Shown: positions 58,657 to 64,000 of the stretch, piece after piece
Layout: every line of letters starts with the position of its first letter
Position numbering within the stretch: the stretch's first letter is position 1
Assembly: GCF_018588885.1 (NCBI RefSeq)
Contig: NZ_JAFFIW010000007.1
Coordinates: 1-64,000, forward strand
Direction: 5' to 3'
Source: Mesorhizobium sp. dw_380
Lineage (GTDB): Bacteria > Pseudomonadota > Alphaproteobacteria > Rhizobiales > Rhizobiaceae
Length of the DNA: 64,000 nucleotides
The notes under the pieces: model-generated
Told to the model about the DNA's origin: nothing
Database searches by the model: none
Seen by the model: the letters and a program-made list of their open reading frames with translations, nothing else
Program-made: the position numbers and the translations under genes

Positions 58657-59523
58657 TCAGCCTTTCACCGCGCCGGAGGTCAGACCGCCGACAAGGTGTT
58701 TCTGGACGATGTAGGTGAGGGTGAGCGCCGGAATGATCATCACCACGGCCAGCGCGCACATGCCGCGCCAGTCGATGGTGAACTCGGCGGTGTAGTCGAG
58801 CAGACCGACCGGCAGCGTCTTGGCGCTGACCGAGCGGGTCAGCTGCGAGGCCAGCGCGAATTCGTTCCAGCAGGTCAGGAACGCGAAGATCGCGGCGGAT
58901 GCGATGCCCGGTCCGGCAAGCGGGAACTCGACCTGCCAGAACGCCTGCCAGCGCGTACAGCCGTCGATCTGCGCCGCTTCCGCGAGGTCCTTCGGCACCT
59001 GGCGGAAGAAGCCGTCGATCAGCCAGATCGTGAACGGCACGTTGAGCGCGACATAGGCAAGGATCAGCCCGAAATGCGTATCGATGATGCCGAGCCGCAC
59101 ATAGAGGAAGAACAGCGGCAGCGACAGCGCGATACCCGGCACCGTGCGCGTCAACATCAGGCCGAGGAAGACGCTCGATTTGCCGCCGAAGCGATAGCGC
59201 GCGAAGGCGTAGCCGCCGGCCATGCCAATGGCCACCGCGATCACCGTCGAGGTCACCGAGACGATCAGCGAGTTGCGGAAATATTCGATGACCGGAATGC
59301 CGCCCTTGCCGATGCCGCTGAACATCGCGACGTAAGCGTCGAACGAAATTTCTTGCGGGATCCACACCGGCGGCTTGGCCATGATCTCGACGGTCGGCCG
59401 CAGCGACGACAGCACGATCCACAGACCAGGCAGGCAGATGGTCAGCATCGCCAGGAATAGGCCGATGCGATAGACAATGCCAAGAAGCCGGCGCTTCAGG
59501 CGGGCGGAAGAATTCTCGTCCAT
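58657..59523 (-). CDS. CUT1-type sugar ABC permease (MalG-like)
   Basis: A 288-aa permease of the MalG type, opening MDENSSARLKRRLLGIVYRIGLFLAML. About six membrane spans and the EAA motif EAAQIDGCTRWQAFWQVEFPLAGPG are present. The ATG at 59523 overlaps the stop of the first permease by one base (TGATG). The frame extends upstream through that gene only as shadow. Confidence 0.93.
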   Translation of the reverse strand: MDENSSARLKRRLLGIVYRIGLFLAMLTICLPGLWIVLSSLRPTVEIMAKPPVWIPQEISFDAYVAMFSGIGKGGIPVIEYFRNSLIVSVTSTVIAVAIGMAGGYAFARYRFGGKSSVFLGLMLTRTVPGIALSLPLFFLYVRLGIIDTHFGLILAYVALNVPFTIWLIDGFFRQVPKDLAEAAQIDGCTRWQAFWQVEFPLAGPGIASAAIFAFLTCWNEFALASQLTRSVSAKTLPVGLLDYTAEFTIDWRGMCALAVVMIIPALTLTYIVQKHLVGGLTSGAVKG

Positions 59524-60419
59524 CACCACTCCGCACCGATCTGCGTGCGCGCCGCGGCGAGCTTGTTGAAGAAATAGACGGTGAAGGCGATCGACAGCAG
59601 GATCGAGAAATAGGCCATGGCGTTGGCCATGCCCATGCGCCCGTCGCTGTAGGCGGTGCGCGCCACCAGCGTCCACAACAGCTCGGTGCGGCCCGCCGGT
59701 CCGCCATCGGTCATGATCTTGACGATGTCATAGGCGCGCGCGACGTCGAGCGAGCGGATGGTCATGGCGATGTAGGCGAAAGGCATGACGAACGGCAACG
59801 TCACATAGCGGAATGTCTGCCACGGCGTGCAGCCGTCGACACGCGCCGCCTCGATCGGCTCCTTGGGCATGGCGAGCAGGCCGGCGAGGATCAGGATGGC
59901 GAAGATCGCCGTCGACGACCAGATCTCGGCGATCGAAATGGCGATGAATGCGAGATGGCCCTCGATCAGCCACGGTATGGCATCCCTGGTGATGCCGAGC
60001 GACTGCAGGGCGTTGTTCACCAAGCCGATATTGTCGTTGAACATGAACTTGAACTGGAAGCCGACCAGGATCGGCGAGAACATCATCGGAAACATCATCA
60101 GCGTGCGCAGGATGCGCTGGCCGCGCGTTGCCTTTTCGACCAGCATGGCCAGGCCAAGGCCAAGCAGCATTTCGAGGTTGAGCGCGATGGTCAGCAGCAG
60201 CACCGTGCGGCCGAACGCCCACCAGAAATCGCTGTTGGACAGAATAGAGAGATAGTTCCTGAAGCCGACGAAGACGAAGAATGTCTCGGGCTTGGTCAGG
60301 CGGAACGGCGTGAAGCTGGAATAGAGCGAGAGCAGCAACGGCACCACGACGACCGCCGCCAGCACGATGACAGCCGGAAGCAGCAGCAGGAATGGCGCGG
60401 ATGGCTTGAAGCCCTTCAT
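59523..60419 (-). CDS. CUT1-type sugar ABC permease (MalF-like)
   Basis: A 298-aa permease of the MalF/UgpA type with six membrane spans, opening MKGFKPSAPFLLLLPAVIVLAAV. The EAA motif is EAARVDGCTPWQTFRYVTLPFVMPF. A 134-base gap with a perfect hairpin at 60510-60534 separates it from the binding-protein gene. Confidence 0.93.
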   Translation of the reverse strand: MKGFKPSAPFLLLLPAVIVLAAVVVVPLLLSLYSSFTPFRLTKPETFFVFVGFRNYLSILSNSDFWWAFGRTVLLLTIALNLEMLLGLGLAMLVEKATRGQRILRTLMMFPMMFSPILVGFQFKFMFNDNIGLVNNALQSLGITRDAIPWLIEGHLAFIAISIAEIWSSTAIFAILILAGLLAMPKEPIEAARVDGCTPWQTFRYVTLPFVMPFAYIAMTIRSLDVARAYDIVKIMTDGGPAGRTELLWTLVARTAYSDGRMGMANAMAYFSILLSIAFTVYFFNKLAAARTQIGAEW

Positions 60420-60509
60420 CAGAATCCCTGAGATGTTGTGGACTGGCGGCGATGCGTGGAGCGGGGACGAGGATCAGATGAACCGCTGAACGTCCTGCGA
60501 AACGCAACC

Positions 60510-60534
60510 GCCTCCCCATTGCTGATGGGGAGGC
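60510..60534 (-). terminator. Attenuator-like hairpin between binding protein and permease genes
   Basis: GCCTCCCCAT pairs perfectly with ATGGGGAGGC around a 5-base loop, a 10-bp GC-rich stem. It lies 20 bases after the binding-protein stop. Without a long T-run it more likely stabilises the upstream mRNA or partly attenuates, which is common between binding-protein and permease genes. Confidence 0.7.
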
Positions 60535-60553
60535 AGCCTTGGGAGTGGTTTTG

Positions 60554-61873
60554 CTAGAGCTTGCCGGCGTCCTGGAGGATCTGCGTCGCCTTGGCGGCGG
60601 CTTCGTCCAACGCCTGCTTCGACGTCTTGTCACCAAGGATCGCCGCCTGCAATTCGGGGTAGACGGCGTTCGAGATTTCGATCCACTCAGGCGTCTGCGG
60701 CACGGCGAAAGCGTGCTTGGCCTCTTCCTGGAAGGCGGAGAGAACCTCCTTCTTGTACGGATCGTTTTCGGCCTGCTTCAGGTCCCAGTCCCAAACCGCG
60801 GTGCGGGTCGGCAGCGGGCCTGCGGCCGCTTCCAGCTTTTGGCTGTCCTCGTTGGTCAGCCACCACACCAGCGACGCGGCGGCCTCCTTGTTCGGGCAGT
60901 TCTCCGTGACCGAGAAGCCGTGGAAACCGGACCAGCCGGTGCGCGTGCCGGAAGAACCCTTCGGCGCGACCTTGACGCCGACATTGCCGGCGACCTTGGA
61001 CGACTTCGGATCGTTGAAGAATCCGGCCCAACCCGGCCAGTCCAGGTTGATGGCGACGGTGCCCGAGGCAAAGCCCTGGCCGAGATCGTCCCACAGGTAG
61101 TTGGTGGTTCCGGCCGGCACGGCCTTGGCCTTGTAGAGATTGACGAACCAGTCGAGCGCCCGGATGCCGGCCTCGGAGTTGAAGACCGGCTTGCCGTCCT
61201 TGTCGAGATATTCGCCGCCCTCGGCGACCACCATCTCGTAGAACCGGCCGTTGATCGCCTCTTCCTTGCCGGCGAACTGCGTGCCGTAGAAATTGGGCGG
61301 GTTGGCGAAGAACTCGGCCTGGTCGGTGACTTCCTTCCAGGTGTCCGGCGGCACCAGATCGTAGCCGAATTTCGCCTTGAATTTGGTCTTGTTGTCGGCG
61401 TTCTCGTAGAGACTCTTTTGGTAGTAGAGTGCCGAGACGTCGAACTGCGCGCGCGGCAGCATCTCCAGCTTGCCGTCGATGGTTGCCGCCTTGATCGTCG
61501 ACGGCACGAAGGCGTCGATCTCTTCCTTGGGCAGCAATTTGCCGAGATCGGTGTAGAGACCCGTATATTGCGGTGCGAACGAGGAATGGTTCCAGCCGAC
61601 GCACCAGTTGGTGCTGCCCGAGGCGATGTCGGACTTGAGTTCCTTGTCGATGTCGAAGCCGTTCTTCTTGGTCAGGATGTTGACCTTGGCGCCAGTCGCC
61701 TTCTCCCATTCGGGAATGCGCTCGTAGAGCTTTTCATATTGCTGGCCGCCGATCAGCTTCACGTCGACGGTAACGCCTTCGAACTTGCCGGGCAGGTCGC
61801 CGGCAAGGGCCGTGCCTGCACCGAATGCAAGCAACAATGCGCCGGCGGACACGCCGGAAAGCAGTCTGTTCAT
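60554..61873 (-). CDS. CUT1-type sugar ABC transporter binding protein
   Basis: A 439-aa extracellular solute-binding protein (family 1). The signal peptide is MNRLLSGVSAGALLLAFGAG... with cleavage after ALA. The mature part opens GDLPGKFEGVTVDVKLIGG, with GGEYLDKDGKPVFNSEAGIRALDWFVNL and the WAGF/GWSGFHGF aromatic segments. An ideal GGGAGGAT ribosome binding site precedes the ATG at 61873; an upstream in-frame ATG at 61927 is unlikely. It is the first gene of an eight-gene operon and diverges from the IclR gene. Its ligand is probably a deoxyhexose or sugar acid. Confidence 0.93.
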   Translation of the reverse strand: MNRLLSGVSAGALLLAFGAGTALAGDLPGKFEGVTVDVKLIGGQQYEKLYERIPEWEKATGAKVNILTKKNGFDIDKELKSDIASGSTNWCVGWNHSSFAPQYTGLYTDLGKLLPKEEIDAFVPSTIKAATIDGKLEMLPRAQFDVSALYYQKSLYENADNKTKFKAKFGYDLVPPDTWKEVTDQAEFFANPPNFYGTQFAGKEEAINGRFYEMVVAEGGEYLDKDGKPVFNSEAGIRALDWFVNLYKAKAVPAGTTNYLWDDLGQGFASGTVAINLDWPGWAGFFNDPKSSKVAGNVGVKVAPKGSSGTRTGWSGFHGFSVTENCPNKEAAASLVWWLTNEDSQKLEAAAGPLPTRTAVWDWDLKQAENDPYKKEVLSAFQEEAKHAFAVPQTPEWIEISNAVYPELQAAILGDKTSKQALDEAAAKATQILQDAGKL

Positions 61874-61935
61874 TGGTATCCTCCCTTGGTGCGCCTTGGC
61901 CGGCGACCGCAACTCGTCTGATGACAAGAAGTGCT

Positions 61936-61962
61936 ACATTCATATACAAACAAAACATTCAT
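61936..61962. promoter_or_regulatory. Direct repeat in the sugar-operon promoter region
   Basis: ACATTCAT occurs at 61936-61943 and again at 61955-61962, 19 bases apart (about two helical turns), between the binding-protein and IclR genes. The reverse strand of 61941-61949 reads TTGTATATG, the 9-mer also found near the HutC-type gene; this may be coincidence. Confidence 0.4.
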
Positions 61963-62042
61963 GGAGACGTCAAGGCGAAATTTGTTTCCGCTGGCGATGT
62001 TCCTGCGTATATGAAGAATCGATTTCACTGGAGGGATGAGCC

Positions 62043-62828
62043 ATGGATGACAGCGAGGACGAGCGCTACCGTGCGCCGGCGCTCGACAAGGGGCTCGATA
62101 TCCTCGAACTGCTGGCCGGCGTCGACGGTGGCCTGACGCAGGCCGAAATCGCCAAGAAACTCGAGCGCAGCCCCAACGAATTCTACCGTATGCTGGACCG
62201 GCTGGTGCGGCGCGGCTATGTCACGCGGCTGGACGGCGACCGCTATTCGCTGACGCTCAAGCTGTTCGGCCTGGCGCAATTGCATGCTCCCGTGCGGCGG
62301 CTGGTCTCCTACGCCACGCCGCTGATGCGCGAACTCGCCGAGACCTCGCAGCAGGCCAACCAACTTGTTGTTTTTGATCGCGGTTCCGCCGTGGTGATCG
62401 CTCAGCAGGAGGCCCCGAACTATTGGGGCATCTCGATCCGTGTCGGTTCCCACATCAGCCTGTTCGACACCGGCTCTGGCCATGTGTTGCTCGCCTTCCG
62501 CTCAGCGGAGGAACGGCAGATGATGATCTCCGAACACGTCCGCAGCACGGACAAGACCGCGCAGCCGGCCGAGTTCTTCGCCCGGCTCGACCAGATCCGC
62601 GACCGCGGCTATGAGATGATGGCCTCGATGCAGACCGCTGGCGTCTTCAACCTGTCGGCACCGGTGCGCAGTTCCGACGGCAGGGCGATCGCGGCACTGT
62701 CCATCCCTTATATAACCGTGGTCAATGCGCCTTCGGCGCCCGACATTACCAGGACCATCGAGCTGCTGCTAGCAACATGCGAGAAGCTGTCGCATCTGGC
62801 CGGGTCGGCCGTCGGCTCATCGGGCTAA
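62043..62828 (+). CDS. IclR-family transcriptional regulator
   Basis: A 261-aa IclR regulator. The N-terminal helix-turn-helix has LDKGLDILELLAGVDGGLTQAEIAKKLERSPNEFYRMLDRLVRRGYV. The C-terminal GAF-like effector domain has VGSHISLFDTGSGHVLLAF and VFNLSAPVRSSDGRAIAALSIPYI. It diverges from the sugar operon and is followed by the amidohydrolase gene. It probably represses both sides until a sugar-acid effector is present. The 9-mer ATGAAGAAT occurs before this gene (62011) and before the amidohydrolase gene (62841). Confidence 0.93.
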   Translation: MDDSEDERYRAPALDKGLDILELLAGVDGGLTQAEIAKKLERSPNEFYRMLDRLVRRGYVTRLDGDRYSLTLKLFGLAQLHAPVRRLVSYATPLMRELAETSQQANQLVVFDRGSAVVIAQQEAPNYWGISIRVGSHISLFDTGSGHVLLAFRSAEERQMMISEHVRSTDKTAQPAEFFARLDQIRDRGYEMMASMQTAGVFNLSAPVRSSDGRAIAALSIPYITVVNAPSAPDITRTIELLLATCEKLSHLAGSAVGSSG

Positions 62829-62850
62829 ATTCTTATTTGAATGAAGAATT
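62828..62850. promoter_or_regulatory. Inverted repeat before the amidohydrolase gene
   Basis: AATTCTT at 62828-62834 pairs with AAGAATT at 62844-62850 across 9 bases. The right half contains ATGAAGAAT, also present at 62011-62019 before the IclR gene. It is a candidate IclR operator. Confidence 0.45.
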
Positions 62851-62892
62851 CCTCCGTGAGATGATTGAAAACGCCAGAGGAGGAGCCTCGCC

Positions 62893-63732
62893 ATGATCAT
62901 CGACACCCATCTGCATCTCATCGATCGTTCGGTGCTGCGCTATCCCTGGCTCGCTGGCGTGCCGGCCCTCAACCGCGATTTCTCCTATGAGGAGTATGCC
63001 GCGGAGGCGCAGCGTGTCGGCGTCGGGCGCGTGCTGCATATGGAGGTCGATGTCGATCCGGCCGACATCGAGGCCGAGACCGCCCGCGTCGAAGTTCTGT
63101 CGCGGCAATCAGGCAGCATGCTCACCGGAGCGATCGCATCCTGCCGGCCGGAGGAGGCCGGCTTTGCAGCCTACCTCGAACGCCAGCGGGCAAATCCCTT
63201 CATCAAGGGTTTTCGGCGTGTCCTCCATGTCGTGCCGGATGACCTTTCGGAAGGCGCGGCATTCCGCGACAACATCAAGCGGCTCGGCGGTACCGGGCTG
63301 ACCTTCGATCTCGTCGTTCTGCCGCACCAGATTCCGAAAGCGATCGCGCTGGCCGACCTGGCGCCCGATGTCCAATTCGTCCTCGACCATTGCGGCGTCC
63401 CCGACATCAAGGGCAATGGCGAGCATCCGTGGCGCGAGCATATGAGCGAGATCGCGCGGCGCCCGAACGTCATGGCCAAGATTTCCGGTGTCGTCGCCTA
63501 TGCCGATCCCGGCAGTTGGACGGTGGAGACGCTGCGGTCCTATGTCGAACACACCATCGCTGCGTTCGGATGGGATCGTGTCGTCTGGGGCAGCGACTGG
63601 CCAGTCTGCACGCTCGGCGGCGGTCTCTCGACCTGGGTTGCGGCGACTCATGCGCTGCTTTCTGGCTGCAGCGTTTCGGAACGCGACAGGCTGTTGTCCG
63701 CGAACGCCCGCAAGCTCTGGCGGCTGGATTAG
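62893..63732 (+). CDS. Amidohydrolase-superfamily sugar lactonase-like protein
   Basis: A 279-aa amidohydrolase of the L-fuconolactonase/L-rhamnono-lactonase type. It opens MIIDTHLHLIDRSVLRYPWL, with the metal-binding HxH at residues 6-8. Later blocks are FVLDHCGVPD, and DRVVWGSDWPVC with the conserved Asp. AGAGGAGGAGCC precedes the ATG. It follows the IclR gene and probably opens the lactone made by the sugar dehydrogenase before the enolase-superfamily enzyme dehydrates the acid. Confidence 0.9.
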   Translation: MIIDTHLHLIDRSVLRYPWLAGVPALNRDFSYEEYAAEAQRVGVGRVLHMEVDVDPADIEAETARVEVLSRQSGSMLTGAIASCRPEEAGFAAYLERQRANPFIKGFRRVLHVVPDDLSEGAAFRDNIKRLGGTGLTFDLVVLPHQIPKAIALADLAPDVQFVLDHCGVPDIKGNGEHPWREHMSEIARRPNVMAKISGVVAYADPGSWTVETLRSYVEHTIAAFGWDRVVWGSDWPVCTLGGGLSTWVAATHALLSGCSVSERDRLLSANARKLWRLD

Positions 63733-63741
63733 CCGTCTCGT

Positions 63742-64000
63742 TCAGGCTCCTCCACCGGCAGCGCCGGACACCTGCACGGGAAAACTCTCCCGGAACAGGC
63801 GATTGAGATCGGCGACGACCTGACCCGCTCGATGCCTTGAAGTCAGGCCGGCGATGATGCGGTCGGATGCGGCCTGCTGGAACGCCATGTAGCCGTCATG
63901 GCGCGGCCGCACCCACGCGGCCTCCAGCGTCGCGCGCGTATCCCTGTAGAAATTGCCGGTTGCGATATTGACCTGCTGGTCCTCCCAGGCCGCGGCGTGG
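63742..64000 (-). CDS. Solute-binding protein, C-terminal part (gene runs off the window)
   Basis: From the right edge, the minus strand reads 85 codons to a TGA at 63742-63744. Segments include AAWEDQQVNIATGNFYRDTR, then RHDGYMAFQQAASDRIIAGL and VVADLNRLFRESF. This helical ending, with its closing leucine/arginine-rich helix, matches the C-terminus of family 1 extracellular solute-binding proteins. The start is outside the window. It faces the amidohydrolase gene and may belong to a second sugar transporter of the same locus. Confidence 0.65.
   Translation of the reverse strand, partial: HAAAWEDQQVNIATGNFYRDTRATLEAAWVRPRHDGYMAFQQAASDRIIAGLTSRHRAGQVVADLNRLFRESFPVQVSGAAGGGA

Noticed and set aside
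60539..61921. A 460-codon plus-strand frame opposite the sugar-binding-protein gene
   Set aside because: Shadow frame; the minus strand has the signal peptide, ribosome binding site and family motifs.
61941..61949. TTGTATATG as a third HutC-type operator near the sugar operon
   Set aside because: The second half is poorly kept, the local regulator is of the IclR family, and the locus is 38 kb from the HutC-type gene. A single 9-mer match in AT-rich DNA may be chance.
1..64000. tRNA or rRNA genes, or integrase-type island ends
   Set aside because: I found no cloverleaf with a recognisable T-arm, no rRNA-like sequence, and no integrase or transposase gene on either strand. A tool such as tRNAscan would be more sensitive.

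Overview
The window looks like chromosomal accessory DNA from a Mesorhizobium-type alphaproteobacterium. The evidence is high GC with strong GC3 bias, long antisense shadow frames, rhizobial dispersed palindromes (GAGCATGATC...GATCATGCTC, CCCAAAA...TTTTGGG and the CTCCCCGT...ACGGGGAG type), a rhizobial ehu-eut ectoine locus, and five ABC uptake systems (one reduced to a single permease) packed into 64 kb. I see no rRNA, tRNA, CRISPR array or intact insertion sequence. Genus is an inference.

Layout. (a) 1-3.9 kb: a small-gene and stress area with a response-regulator fragment, a KGG-type stress peptide, an overlapping nucleotidyltransferase/metallophosphoesterase pair, and two paralogous tiny proteins, one only 54 aa. 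(b) 4.0-18.7 kb: a catabolic cluster of unknown substrate. It holds a NitT/TauT-type ABC transporter, GMC oxidoreductase, flavin monooxygenase, RidA, DUF1028 protein, PuuC-like aldehyde dehydrogenase, LysR regulator, ArgE-like deacylase, a trimethylamine-dehydrogenase-family enzyme and a PuuB-like oxidase. Three copies of a 15-bp palindrome TTAG-N7-CTAA lie in its promoters and suggest a LysR regulon. (c) 18.9-27.1 kb: a second catabolic cluster with a HisC-like aminotransferase, SDR, divergent HisD-like dehydrogenase, Zn-dependent alcohol dehydrogenase, HutC-type GntR regulator and another NitT/TauT-type transporter. A TTGTATATG motif lies in both key promoters.

(d) 27.2-35.3 kb: a small secreted protein, a heterodimeric ABC exporter with one degenerate ATP site, a DAO-family oxidoreductase, a D-2-hydroxyacid dehydrogenase and two gene remnants. 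(e) 35.3-50.0 kb: an apparently complete ectoine/5-hydroxyectoine utilisation locus. ehuABCD-eutABCDE is preceded by the MocR-type regulator enuR and diverges from an AsnC/Lrp regulator followed by doeC- and doeD-type genes. Together these import ectoine, open the ring (EutD), deacetylate it (EutE), transaminate diaminobutyrate and oxidise the semialdehyde to aspartate, with EutABC handling the hydroxylated form. (f) 50.2-54.6 kb: an acyltransferase, an FCD-type GntR regulator, a small ORF plus nucleotidyltransferase pair, and a deletion scar fusing half a DeoR regulator to the tail of a lost permease. (g) 54.6-64 kb: a sugar/sugar-acid operon with a CUT1 ABC transporter, enolase-superfamily dehydratase, L-rhamnose mutarotase-like protein, Gfo/Idh/MocA oxidoreductase and MaoC-like protein, an IclR regulator, a lactonase-like amidohydrolase, and the 3' end of another solute-binding-protein gene cut by the window edge.

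The best candidates for undescribed biology are cluster (b), whose dehydrogenase carries the Gln60 typical of secondary-amine enzymes, and cluster (c), whose HisD-like enzyme has a paired swap at two of the four zinc-ligand positions. All functional statements come from reading motifs and gene context; no database search was run.
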